Positions 23,721 through 33,547 of a stretch of 64,000 nucleotides of DNA are shown in pieces. The notes below the pieces were generated by a model that ran no database searches, had not been told where the DNA came from, and saw nothing but the letters and a program-made list of their open reading frames with translations. A program made the translations under genes and the position numbers. The stretch lies in the NCBI RefSeq assembly GCF_000718085.1, contig NZ_JOEC01000003.1, positions 124,001 through 188,000 of the forward strand, written 5' to 3'. The DNA is from Mycetocola saprophilus. GTDB lineage: Bacteria; Actinomycetota; Actinomycetes; Actinomycetales; Microbacteriaceae. How positions within the stretch are numbered: the first letter of the stretch is position 1; each line of letters begins with the position of its first letter.

Positions 23721-23727
23721 CGTTGAC

Positions 23728-24219
23728 ATGAACACCGAAACAATCACCCCGGGAGGCGCGCTTCGCACCCTGCGAGCCCAGGCGCACCTCACCCTCGCCG
23801 AAGCCGCCGAGCTGGGGAACACCGACATCTCCTATCTCTCTCGGGTGGAAACCGGCAAGCAGGAGGCGACCCCCACCTTCCTCGGACTCATGCTGCTCGG
23901 ACTCGGCCGCGCCCTCCTCACGGAGGGCGGCGACGAGACCCGTCTGGCCGAGGCTCGGGGCCGGACGTTCCTCAACCCCGGGCAGGTCGAGGAGCGATTC
24001 CCTCAGCTCAACCGCGGCAAGCTGTCGCGGCTGCGGTTCAATGACCGCGGCCCCCGCTTCATCAAGCGCGGTCCCCGAACGGTGCTCTACCTGGAATCGG
24101 AGATCCGGCGCTGGCTGGCCTCCCCCGAGGCCGCGGTGGAGCGGATCGAGAATCCCGACTCCCGCGCCCTCCACCCGTCAAATCATCGCCCCGGCACCAC
24201 TTCGGTTGCCGGGCGCTGA
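23728..24219 (+). CDS. XRE helix-turn-helix fused to an excisionase-like winged helix
   Basis: 163 residues from the ATG at 23728; the frame is open 12 codons upstream, but the promoter covers that part. Residues ~7-65 form an XRE domain (GGALRTLRAQAHLTLAEAAE, NTDISYLSRVETGK). Residues ~85-140 (FLNPGQVEERFPQLNRGKLS, then GPRFIKRGPRTVLYLESEIRRWL) look like the small MerR/excisionase winged helix with its closing YxxxEIRxWL. A single chain with both types is uncommon to my knowledge. It is divergent from the XRE/ImmA pair and precedes an endolysin gene. Confidence 0.75.
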   Translation: MNTETITPGGALRTLRAQAHLTLAEAAELGNTDISYLSRVETGKQEATPTFLGLMLLGLGRALLTEGGDETRLAEARGRTFLNPGQVEERFPQLNRGKLSRLRFNDRGPRFIKRGPRTVLYLESEIRRWLASPEAAVERIENPDSRALHPSNHRPGTTSVAGR

Positions 24220-24319
24220 CCACACAGATTTTCCACGCCACCCGGCGTAGGATCCCACACTTTCTCGTTCCGGAGCGAGAGAGAGACAACAGTACATACA
24301 CACATCGAAAGGAGGAGTT

Positions 24320-25129
24320 ATGGCACGACTACCATTCCCCCGCAGTCAGGTTTATGCGTTCTTTGGACCGCGCAATTATCCGCCGGACCCCGATCACAAG
24401 GGCATCGACTTTGGCTACGGCATGAGCGTGGGTCTGGCCGTTCCCTGCGCCGCGGCCGGCGTTGTCATCGGCTCGGGGCACGGCAGCCAGATCAACTTTT
24501 GGAAAGAGGTTGACCACGGCGGAGGCTGGACCACCCGATACCACATGCTCGGATCCTCAAACGGACCGGGCGTCGGAGACACCGTCGCCGAAGGCCAGAC
24601 CATCGGATTCGTTGGACCGCAGAGCGGAACCAGCAGCGGAGTGCACCTGCACTTCGAGGTTCACAACAAGAACCTACCCAGCAAGCCGATCTACGGCACC
24701 GCCGTGGACCCGCTGACAAACATCAACAACTTCGGGAACGGCTCCGTTCCCAACCCTACGGAAGAGGAAAAATTGACTCGAGGATTCGCAGTTTACGCCA
24801 ACACGGCAACCAACCAGTGGGCCGTCGGTGGCCCGGGAACCTGGCAGGTACTTTCGGGTGCCGAGACCGGGCTGTACAGCACCATCTACGGTGAGCGCGT
24901 CGCCCTGAACGACGCCGACTACCAGGGTGTGGCACGCCTGTGCCGCAGCGGCAAGATCAGCGACGTGCGCGTCTATGCAAACGTCACCACCAACGTGTGG
25001 GCGCTGGGTGGCCCGGGCGTCTGGTTCATCATTCCCGCGGGACAGGGCACCCTGTTTGAGAACCTCTTCGGCGAGAAGACGGTCCTTACCGACGCACAGT
25101 TCCAGCAGCTGCGCGCGGCACTGGTCTAA
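24320..25129 (+). CDS. M23 family metallopeptidase, phage-like endolysin
   Basis: 269 residues, preceded by the strong site AAAGGAGGAG. No signal peptide or transmembrane helix, which is usual for phage endolysins but not for resident cell-wall enzymes. M23 zinc residues are visible in HKGIDFGYG (HxxxD) and VHLHFEVHN (HxH). The catalytic domain spans ~1-140. A linker (NGSVPNPTEEEK) follows, then two ~50-residue tandem repeats (FAVYANTATNQWAVGGPGTW and RVYANVTTNVWALGGPGVW) that probably bind cell wall. It would cut peptidoglycan cross-bridges. No holin gene is adjacent. Confidence 0.88.
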   Translation: MARLPFPRSQVYAFFGPRNYPPDPDHKGIDFGYGMSVGLAVPCAAAGVVIGSGHGSQINFWKEVDHGGGWTTRYHMLGSSNGPGVGDTVAEGQTIGFVGPQSGTSSGVHLHFEVHNKNLPSKPIYGTAVDPLTNINNFGNGSVPNPTEEEKLTRGFAVYANTATNQWAVGGPGTWQVLSGAETGLYSTIYGERVALNDADYQGVARLCRSGKISDVRVYANVTTNVWALGGPGVWFIIPAGQGTLFENLFGEKTVLTDAQFQQLRAALV

Positions 25130-25137
25130 CCACCACC

Positions 25138-25185
25138 CAAGCCAAACGGCCCGGCATCCCTGTGGATGCCGGGCCGTTTGGCTTG
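25138..25185. terminator. Bidirectional terminator between endolysin and ahcY
   Basis: A perfect 22-bp stem (25138-25159 and 25164-25185) with loop CTGT, lying between convergent genes. It lacks a long T-run, but the stem is exceptionally stable. Confidence 0.85.
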
Positions 25186-25189
25186 CCCG

Positions 25190-26671
<1,482 letters not shown>

Positions 26672-26727
26672 AGTCCCATTGTTGCAGACCGTTTCGTTAC
26701 ATTACGGAGAGGATTCTGGGCGGGTGA

Positions 26728-26946
26728 TCAGCGCTCGGACGAATCGTCCGAACGCCCCTCCAGCATCGTGCGCACGCCGCGAAAACCGCGGTAAAGTACC
26801 AGGCCACCGGCCAGAATCAGGATGATCGCGGTGAGCAGGCTTGACCCGGTGAATCCGCCCATCGCCCCGCGCATGATGCCGTAGATGACAAACCCCGCCC
26901 CCAGGACGATAAACAGAATGTAGGACACACGCTGGAACGGGCTCAT
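26728..26946 (-). CDS. Small two-helix membrane protein
   Basis: 72 residues with a GGAGG Shine-Dalgarno 5 nt before the ATG. Two transmembrane segments: VSYILFIVLGAGFVIYGIM and LLTAIILILAGGLVLYRGF, followed by a charged tail (LEGRSDDSSER). I do not recognise a named family. It lies between ahcY and DUF3499 on the same strand. Confidence 0.75.
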   Translation of the reverse strand: MSPFQRVSYILFIVLGAGFVIYGIMRGAMGGFTGSSLLTAIILILAGGLVLYRGFRGVRTMLEGRSDDSSER

Positions 26947-26958
26947 GCTGCCTCCGAG

Positions 26959-27162
26959 TTAGGGGGTGGTTCGCGGTTGAATCAGGGTCCATCCCCGCGG
27001 CACCGTCTGACGGGTCGCATGGAACGCACACAGATCGTAGCAGTGCGGGCGACGCTCGGTGCCGAGTGGTCCGATCACGGCCATCGAATCCGCGTAGTCG
27101 TAGGTGAGGGTCGCGACCGCCTCGCGGTTACAGCCAATTCGGGAGCAGAGCCTCTGGTTCAT
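26959..27162 (-). CDS. DUF3499 family protein
   Basis: 67 residues from the ATG at 27162 (MNQRLCSRIGCNREAVATLTYDYADS). The CSRIGC and HCYDLCAFHA cysteine/histidine pairs suggest a small zinc site. DUF3499 is conserved across actinobacteria, normally next to the metallopeptidase-like gene that is divergent from it here, and near whiB and manA. An AAAGG site precedes the start. Function unknown. Confidence 0.88.
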   Translation of the reverse strand: MNQRLCSRIGCNREAVATLTYDYADSMAVIGPLGTERRPHCYDLCAFHATRQTVPRGWTLIQPRTTP

Positions 27163-27230
27163 ATCCCTTTCAGCGTACCCTGCCCACACGGACGCACCGG
27201 CCCGGACGGTCGGTATTGGAGGGAAACGCG

Positions 27231-27236
27231 TAGACT
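27231..27236 (+). promoter_or_regulatory. -10 box TAGACT of the metallopeptidase-like gene (leaderless)
   Basis: TAGACT, 6 nt, then the ATG at 27243; no Shine-Dalgarno. Confidence 0.6.
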
Positions 27237-27242
27237 GGGGCA

Positions 27243-27683
27243 ATGCCCCGCTCCTCCCATTCCCAACGATCAGGCACCGGACGCCGTGCCGTACGACACG
27301 ATCGTCACGGACGCGCAGGCCGCAGCTCGGTCACCGGGCCGCACCTCCCGCCGCTGCGTGGACGGGTCGACTTCTTCGATCTGATCGTCGGCAGCACCGC
27401 AGATTTCCTGCGCGGAATGTGGAGCGAGGAGCTGGAAAACGTCTCGTTTGAGATCGGCGGGATGCCGCTGGGCGAGCCCGGTCCCACCGGGGTGCGCCGC
27501 TGGGATGCGCTGCGCGATCAGCGCCGGATCATCCTGTACCGGGTGCCGATCGAGCGACTGGCTCGGCTGCACGTCAACGATCAGCTGCACCGCCAGATGC
27601 ACATCGAAAGCTGCGTGTTCCGGGCCACCGCCGAGTATCTGGAGCGTGACCCCTGGGACCTCGGACCCGAGCGTTTCCGGTAG
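27243..27683 (+). CDS. Metallopeptidase-family protein (Rv3259-like), zinc motif absent
   Basis: 146 residues. It occupies the place of the actinobacterial Rv3259-like gene divergent from DUF3499 and shows its C-terminal pattern (LHRQMHIESCVFRATAEYLERDPWDLGPE). The related zincin family has HExxH at this place; here the sequence is HRQMH, so the classical motif is not present. The N-terminus is Arg/His-rich and probably disordered. A peptidase activity should not be assumed. Confidence 0.7.
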   Translation: MPRSSHSQRSGTGRRAVRHDRHGRAGRSSVTGPHLPPLRGRVDFFDLIVGSTADFLRGMWSEELENVSFEIGGMPLGEPGPTGVRRWDALRDQRRIILYRVPIERLARLHVNDQLHRQMHIESCVFRATAEYLERDPWDLGPERFR

Positions 27684-27809
27684 GCTGAAATCCCGGGCAC
27701 GACGCCGCACACCCACGACTCGCGTCCCCGCGCCACGACCCCGCAGCGCCCCCTGCACAGTGTTGATCGTGCCGGCTCGGACCGCGCGATCCCGTCTTGA
27801 AAGCGTGTG

Positions 27810-28622
27810 ATGCTCCCCTCTTCCTCCTCCCCAAAAATCGGCACCGAGGTGCTAAAACTCGAACACGTCGGCCTGGTTCGCGGAGGCCGCCCCCTCCTGA
27901 TCGATGTGAATCTCACGGTCCATGCCGGTGAACGCTGGGCGGTGATCGGGGCCAATGGTGCCGGTAAGTCCACCCTGCTGAGCCTCTGCGGCGCGGTCCA
28001 GCACCCCACCAGCGGCACCGTGGACGTGCTGGGCGCGCGCCTGGGCCGGGTCGAGATCCGGGAACTGCGCACCCATATCGGCCACGTGAATCCGCGGCAT
28101 CCGCTGCAGAGTCCACTGCCGATCCTGGACGTGATCCTTACCGGGTTGACCGGCAGCGTGGAAAGGATGATGCGCTGGGAACCCACCGCCGCCGAGAGCG
28201 ACCACGCCCTCGAACTCGCGGCCCTGCTGGGTCTGGGATCCAAGCTCGCCGAGCCCTGGACCACCCTCTCCCAGGGGGAGCGCGGCCGCACGCTGATCGC
28301 CCGCGCCCTGATCACCGACCCTGCCCTTCTGCTGCTGGACGAGCCCTCCACCGGGCTCGACGTGGCGGCCCGGGAGCAGCTGCTGGAAACCGTGGACCAC
28401 CTGGTATCGGTCAGACCCGAGCTGGCAACCCTGCTGGTGACCCATCATCTCGAGGAGCTGCCCACCTCGACCACCCATGCGGCGCTGGTCACCGACGGCC
28501 GGATCTCGGCTCAGGGGCTCGCCCGCGCGGTGCTGACCACCGAGGCGGTCTCGGAGAGCTTTGACTATCCGATCCGGATCAGCGAGCACGAGGGCCGCTG
28601 GAGCGCCCGCGCCGGACGCTAG
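27810..28622 (+). CDS. ABC transporter ATP-binding protein without permease
   Basis: 270 residues from the ATG at 27810 (a GTG just before is also in frame). Walker A GANGAGKST, signature LSQGERGR, Walker B LLLLDEPSTGLD, and the switch His in LVTHHLEELP are intact. No permease gene is near. The closest type I recall is the YlmA/ModF-like group of stand-alone ATPases. Its partner and substrate are unknown. Confidence 0.88.
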   Translation: MLPSSSSPKIGTEVLKLEHVGLVRGGRPLLIDVNLTVHAGERWAVIGANGAGKSTLLSLCGAVQHPTSGTVDVLGARLGRVEIRELRTHIGHVNPRHPLQSPLPILDVILTGLTGSVERMMRWEPTAAESDHALELAALLGLGSKLAEPWTTLSQGERGRTLIARALITDPALLLLDEPSTGLDVAAREQLLETVDHLVSVRPELATLLVTHHLEELPTSTTHAALVTDGRISAQGLARAVLTTEAVSESFDYPIRISEHEGRWSARAGR

Positions 28623-28630
28623 CCGGAATC

Positions 28631-28665
28631 ACAAAACCCGCGCCCTCTCGGGGCGCGGGTTTTGT
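28631..28665. terminator. Bidirectional terminator after the orphan ABC ATPase
   Basis: A perfect 15-bp stem, arms ACAAAACCCGCGCCC and GGGCGCGGGTTTTGT, loop TCTCG, with AAAA/TTTT at its base. It serves both the ATPase and the DUF5719 gene coming from the other side. Confidence 0.92.
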
Positions 28666-28707
28666 GTTGGTGGCGCGGGAGCACGGTGCCACGCAGGTCC
28701 GGTGCTT

Positions 28708-30111
28708 TTAGCGCGGGTAGACCGTCACCGTGGAGGAGCCGGGGTTCGCGGGCTGCACCGCGAACGAGGACAGCGCGCTCGGGCCCGCATAGCTCACCGA
28801 GGCCAGCACGTCGCCGGTTCCCGACATCACATAGCCGGCACCGGCGCTCACCGGGACCACGGCACCGCCGCCGGCCGGCACGGTCACCTCGATCGGATCG
28901 CCCTCGACCGGGGTCAGCGTCACGCGAGCATCGGCGTCGCCCCGGTTTCCCAGGTGCAGGCGGGGGTTCTCCCCCGGCGCGATGGCAAGCCGTGCGGAGT
29001 TTCCGATCTTGGAGCTGGAGGCAAACCAGGCAAAATCCGCTCCGTTGGTGGTGGTGACGCGCACGCCACCCACCACCGGCTGATCGGATTCGACCCTGAC
29101 CCCGAAGGATCCGGCCGGCAAGTTGGCCAGGAAGATTTCGTGCACCACACCCGCGGGCACGGTGGCCTCGAGCGACATCGGGGCGCTGCCCCCGGCCTCA
29201 TTAACAAACGAGATGGTGACCTTGGCGTCGGTGGTACCGGGCACCATCAGGCGCAGCGCGGTCGCGCGGTCATCGTAGGTGTCATCCGATTCCAGCTCGG
29301 CGGGGGTATCGGGGATCACCACGCCGGGAATGTACTGGCTGAGCGCGGGCGGTGCCGACGGACCGGCAACCTCGACACCCGAGGGGGTCAGGCCGCGCAC
29401 CGAGCTCTGCTGCACGCTGGCAAACACGTGTCCACCGCGGGTGCTCACGTGGATGATCGGCTTTTCCAGACCCGGGGCAAGGCTCGCCAGCGAAACCACC
29501 TTCTGCGAGCCCGCCCGCACGATGATGCCATCGGCACCGGGGGCCTCCACCCGTCCGTTGTCGCCAAAGATCTCCAACACCACGTTGGCGTCGGCGGTCC
29601 CCGGGTTGGCCAGGGTGATCAGCGAGGTGCGGCCGGTCGCGGTGCTTCCGGCTACCAGCCAGGCGTCGGCCACGGGCTCGGCGCAGGCACTGGCAGCAAA
29701 TCCGGAGAGCCCGGCCAGGCCGGCCTGCTGGGACTGGGATCCGGCCAGCAGCGGGGTCTGGCTTCCCGCCACCGGAATCCGCAGCGCCTCGGCCGAGCCG
29801 GCCTCGGTTCCGCTGAGCTCGGGGTTGGTGAGCGGGGTGACCGAGGGATCGGTGTCGGCGCTCGTGGCGGTCTGTACGCCCCCGATGACGGTCGCCTGTC
29901 CGCCGGACTCACCGGGCTGCAGCAGCGGACCCGAGCAGACCCGGGTCTGGGCGGCGGCACTGGGGTGAACCTGGACGCTCGGCGCGCTGGCGGTGATGGT
30001 GGGGATGGTCACCCGGGTGAACCCGAAGGCAACCAGGCCCACGACTCCCACCCCGGCGATGCCGGCAACGATGCGTCCGGAAACCGTGGCGATGCTCCGT
30101 GAGGAAACCAT
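28708..30111 (-). CDS. DUF5719 family protein
   Basis: 467 residues. One transmembrane helix near the N-terminus (IVAGIAGVGVVGLVAFGF), then a large extracytoplasmic part of beta-strand type (GTADANVVLEIFGDNGRV, TDAKVTISFVNEAGGS). The family is a regular actinobacterial partner of the large GT2 membrane protein encoded directly upstream; here the ATG abuts the GT2 stop with no gap. It may be a cell-envelope factor working with the glycosyltransferase; role unknown. Confidence 0.85.
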   Translation of the reverse strand: MVSSRSIATVSGRIVAGIAGVGVVGLVAFGFTRVTIPTITASAPSVQVHPSAAAQTRVCSGPLLQPGESGGQATVIGGVQTATSADTDPSVTPLTNPELSGTEAGSAEALRIPVAGSQTPLLAGSQSQQAGLAGLSGFAASACAEPVADAWLVAGSTATGRTSLITLANPGTADANVVLEIFGDNGRVEAPGADGIIVRAGSQKVVSLASLAPGLEKPIIHVSTRGGHVFASVQQSSVRGLTPSGVEVAGPSAPPALSQYIPGVVIPDTPAELESDDTYDDRATALRLMVPGTTDAKVTISFVNEAGGSAPMSLEATVPAGVVHEIFLANLPAGSFGVRVESDQPVVGGVRVTTTNGADFAWFASSSKIGNSARLAIAPGENPRLHLGNRGDADARVTLTPVEGDPIEVTVPAGGGAVVPVSAGAGYVMSGTGDVLASVSYAGPSALSSFAVQPANPGSSTVTVYPR

Positions 30112-33100
30112 TTACTTCTGCTCCTTCGAGTCATCGGCCGGGGCTTCGGGCACCGCGCCGGTGACGATGATCGTCGGTTCGGCGGCCGGAGCGTCCTCGG
30201 GGGTCGCAATCGGTGCGCTTCCGGTATCGGCGTCCGGCACGTCCGGCTCGACAACCACGGGGGCTGCCTGAGCGCTCCCGGCGGCCCGCGCCAGCTCGGC
30301 GTCGTGGGCGGCCTCGGCGGTGCGTGCGATCTCATCGGCGTCGGTCGGTTCGGGCCAGGCCGGGGTTGCCTCGGCCTCGGGTGCGGTGACCGGGGTCTCG
30401 GGCTCATTCACGTCCGGGGCGTGGGCCTCAACCTCGGCGGCGAGGGCCGCCTCGGCCTCCTTCTCGGCGACCCGTTCGGCACGGCGACGGGCACGGTTCG
30501 AGCCCTCGGCCTCACGATGGTTTCCACGACGACCGGCCGCACGGCGTCCGCCGCCCGAACGCGGAACCGCGTGACCGATGGTGCGCGGGGTGGCCTCGGC
30601 CATGCGACGCGAAGCCGCGGTGGGAACCGCGAGCAGCAGAGCCACGATGAACACCAGACCGGTCAGGAAGCCCACCACCGGGGTGGCCCAGGTTGTCGGA
30701 GCATCGGCGGCGGGCGGAATCTCGCCGTCAAAGCGCCAGAGGATGCCCTGATCGGTCGGTCCCACGCGTCCCAGCGCCCCCTCGGTTTCCAGCGCGGCTA
30801 CCGCACGATTGAGGGTCTGTTCGGCACCGGAGGCATCCGCCGGGTCGAGCCCGGGGCTGGCCGGGGCCAGCAGGACAAAGCGCACCCGCAGGTCGGTCAG
30901 GGTTTTGGCCACGTCCAGCCCGCTGGCCGAAATCAGGTTACCGGCCAGGTCGGCGACGCGGTTATCGTCCTCGGTCAGCGCGGTGCGGGTGTTGGCGCGG
31001 GTCGAGCGCGAATCCAGGCTGGTGCCGCCCCCACGAATCAGCGTCGCGGAGATGGCGTCGGCCCGCTCGGGACGAATCAGCAGGGTGCCCTGGCTCGGAT
31101 CCTGGCCGGCGGCCGCGGTCACGTAGGCGGGCAGGGTGCGTCCATCCGATGCCTGCACCGGGCTGTGTCCGGTCGGGAAGATCGCGATCATCGGGCCGGC
31201 CACCACGATGGCCAGCACACCCACCACGAGGGCGGGGATCATGCCGCGACGACGCATGGCGTCCAAGCCCACGGCCGCGGCACCCACCAGGCCCAGCCAG
31301 TACAGGCTCAGCGCCGGTGCCGGCCAGATCGCCACGGTGTTGGGACCGCTCAGGGTCACCAGCAGGTGACTGGAAAGGGCCGCGGTGGTCAGACCCAGCA
31401 GCGCGATCAGCAGCAGCCCGGACACGCGCAGGGTTCCGCGGAAGAATAGGGCGATGATCGCCAGCAGGAGCAGGGGGGCCAGCAGAACCGGCAGCGCCCA
31501 CTCGGCGGCGACGCCACCGATGCCGAGCGCGGAGATCAGTCCCGGCCAGCCGCTGTTGCCGTAGGCGGGCATGCCCAGGGCGATCTTCCAGCCCTCGGTC
31601 ACCGGATACGCGGTGAGTACCGAACCGGGATCGGCGAGCAGCGCCCACCAGTTACCGGCGCGGATTCCCTGCTGCCAAATCAGCGGGGCAAACAGGGTCA
31701 GCGCGGGGATCAGCATCCAGATCACGCGCGGGATGTACCGTCCGGCGGTCACCAGCAGCACCACCCAGATCAGCGCGAACGCGATCGAGAGCGAGGGGGC
31801 ACAGGCCAAGATAACGGCGGCCAGCATCGCGGCCACGGCGGTCGCCGCCCAGGAGCGGCGGAAGACCGAGGCGGTGTAGAACAGCCAGGGCAGCAGCAGG
31901 TGCACGATAACCGCGCCGATTTCCCCGGCTGCCAGCGAGCCGAGCAGGCTCGGGGCCAGGGTCCACAGGGCGGCCACAAAGAGGCGGTATCCGCTGCGTT
32001 CGGTCAGCCGGGTCGCGGCAAACCATGCACCCAGGGTCGCCAGCGGCAGCGCCAGCAGGTAGAGCAGCACGATCGAGAACGAGGGGTTCCAGAAGGTCAG
32101 CGTGCCCAGGAAGGCCAGCACCACGGCGAACGGATCGGCCGCGGAGATGACGCCCAAGCCCTGGTCCCGCCAGGCAAAGCCGGTGTTTCCCCAGAGCTCG
32201 CCGACGGTGTTCGAGAGCGGCAGAAGTCCGCCGCCGGTCAGCGCCTGGACGTCGATAAAGCGGAAGAACAGCACGGCCGAGAGCAGCGCCGATGCGGTGA
32301 CCAGCCATCCTCCACCGCCGGAGATGAAGCGCAGGTCGCTGCGTTCCACCACCACGGTGACGGCTCCGGCCTCGCGACGCAGACGGCTGCGGCGGGTGAC
32401 CTCACCCACCGAGATCCGCAGCGGCGCCAGCTGGGCCCAGCCCACACGCTTACCGGCTCGGAGGCGCTGGCGGGAGCGGGAGACCCGGCCGAATCCGAAG
32501 GCCACGGCCAGGGCGGCCCCGATCTCCGAGGTGATCAGTTCGGGCTGCTTGGTGATCAGACGCCAGACGGCACGCACCAGGGCCAGCGGGAGCAGGCTCA
32601 GCCAGTGCAGCCAGACCACGGCCGCGTTGGCGTAGACCATCCGGCGATGCAGTTGGGCGGCGCGGGACACATAGGCCTGTCGGCGAACCACGGCACCGCG
32701 CCGCGAACGGTTGGGACCGGCCACGCCGTCCCCGGCCCAGCGCACGCGGGCGCTGGGTTCAAGCGATACCCGCTGCTCGGCCAGACGCACCCGCACCGAC
32801 AGGTCCAGTCCGTCATCGGCCTGGTGCAGTGCGGGATCGATGCCGGAAACCTCGTCCCAGACGCGGGCGCGCACCAGCATCGCCGGCGCGGCCACACCCA
32901 GCACATCGCTCACCGCGTCGTGCTGGCCCTGATCCAGTTCGTTGGCGACCAGCGTCACCGCGGCGCCGAGCGGGGTCATCGACTCTCCATAGGAGATGAT
33001 CGTCTCGCCGCGATCCCAGTCGAGAAGCTTGGGTCCCACGATGCCCACCGAGGGTGAAACCTCGAGTGCACCCACCAGCGCCGCCAGGGCGCCGGGCTCG

Positions 33101-33423
33101 GGTGCTGTGTCCTGGGCGAGCAACCAGTAGGCGTCCCCATCCACATCCGTGGCCACACCGGCGGCGGTCAGCACGTCGGAGGATGCCCGGATTCCGGCCC
33201 GCACGGCCTCGCCGAAGCTCAGGTTCTCGCGCAGCTGGACGATCTGCTGGATCGCCGCGCCCTGCAGCAGTTCGATGACCGCGGGTGGGGAGGCAAGGCT
33301 CACGGCGACGACGTGATCGGGACGGCGCGTCTGAGCCTCGAGGGCGTGCAGCGTCGCCCTCAGGTGCACGGCATCCCGGGAGCCGTCCTGGACAACAATG
33401 ATGGCGGTTACACGTGGAGACAT
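30112..33423 (-). CDS. Large polytopic protein with N-terminal GT2 glycosyltransferase domain
   Basis: 1103 residues from the ATG at 33423 (MSPRVTAIIVVQDGSRDAVH). Residues 1-~235 resemble family-2 glycosyltransferases, with SFGEAVRAGI and the acceptor-region ALHQADDGLDLSVRVRLAEQ; the DxD motif is not obvious. From ~250 to ~940 there are 12 or more transmembrane segments. The last ~165 residues are a charged, Ala/Glu/Pro-rich disordered tail (RRRAERVAEKEAEAALAAEV). It forms a two-gene unit with DUF5719 and is preceded by whiB, the conserved actinobacterial order. The acceptor is unknown; an envelope glycan is likely. Confidence 0.85.
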   Translation of the reverse strand: MSPRVTAIIVVQDGSRDAVHLRATLHALEAQTRRPDHVVAVSLASPPAVIELLQGAAIQQIVQLRENLSFGEAVRAGIRASSDVLTAAGVATDVDGDAYWLLAQDTAPEPGALAALVGALEVSPSVGIVGPKLLDWDRGETIISYGESMTPLGAAVTLVANELDQGQHDAVSDVLGVAAPAMLVRARVWDEVSGIDPALHQADDGLDLSVRVRLAEQRVSLEPSARVRWAGDGVAGPNRSRRGAVVRRQAYVSRAAQLHRRMVYANAAVVWLHWLSLLPLALVRAVWRLITKQPELITSEIGAALAVAFGFGRVSRSRQRLRAGKRVGWAQLAPLRISVGEVTRRSRLRREAGAVTVVVERSDLRFISGGGGWLVTASALLSAVLFFRFIDVQALTGGGLLPLSNTVGELWGNTGFAWRDQGLGVISAADPFAVVLAFLGTLTFWNPSFSIVLLYLLALPLATLGAWFAATRLTERSGYRLFVAALWTLAPSLLGSLAAGEIGAVIVHLLLPWLFYTASVFRRSWAATAVAAMLAAVILACAPSLSIAFALIWVVLLVTAGRYIPRVIWMLIPALTLFAPLIWQQGIRAGNWWALLADPGSVLTAYPVTEGWKIALGMPAYGNSGWPGLISALGIGGVAAEWALPVLLAPLLLLAIIALFFRGTLRVSGLLLIALLGLTTAALSSHLLVTLSGPNTVAIWPAPALSLYWLGLVGAAAVGLDAMRRRGMIPALVVGVLAIVVAGPMIAIFPTGHSPVQASDGRTLPAYVTAAAGQDPSQGTLLIRPERADAISATLIRGGGTSLDSRSTRANTRTALTEDDNRVADLAGNLISASGLDVAKTLTDLRVRFVLLAPASPGLDPADASGAEQTLNRAVAALETEGALGRVGPTDQGILWRFDGEIPPAADAPTTWATPVVGFLTGLVFIVALLLAVPTAASRRMAEATPRTIGHAVPRSGGGRRAAGRRGNHREAEGSNRARRRAERVAEKEAEAALAAEVEAHAPDVNEPETPVTAPEAEATPAWPEPTDADEIARTAEAAHDAELARAAGSAQAAPVVVEPDVPDADTGSAPIATPEDAPAAEPTIIVTGAVPEAPADDSKEQK

Positions 33424-33510
33424 TTCTTCCAGACTATGTTGTCCCGGCGAGCACCGGGACTCGCTGCCTCGGCGCGCCATAAATCCCGGCGGATGCCCAG
33501 GAAGCACACC

Positions 33511-33538
33511 GGGGCGGAATCCTCAGATTCCACCCCCG
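33511..33538 (-). terminator. Imperfect hairpin after whiB
   Basis: GGGG-c-GGAATC (33512-33522) pairs with GATTCC-a-CCCC (33527-33537), loop CTCA, one internal mismatch. It follows the whiB stop by 9 bp and has no T-tract. Confidence 0.5.
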
Positions 33539-33547
33539 TGGTGAGTC

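Noticed and set aside
26672-26727. Possible SAH riboswitch before ahcY
   Set aside because: The upstream region is short and no conserved riboswitch core or pairing was found; a leaderless start is more likely.
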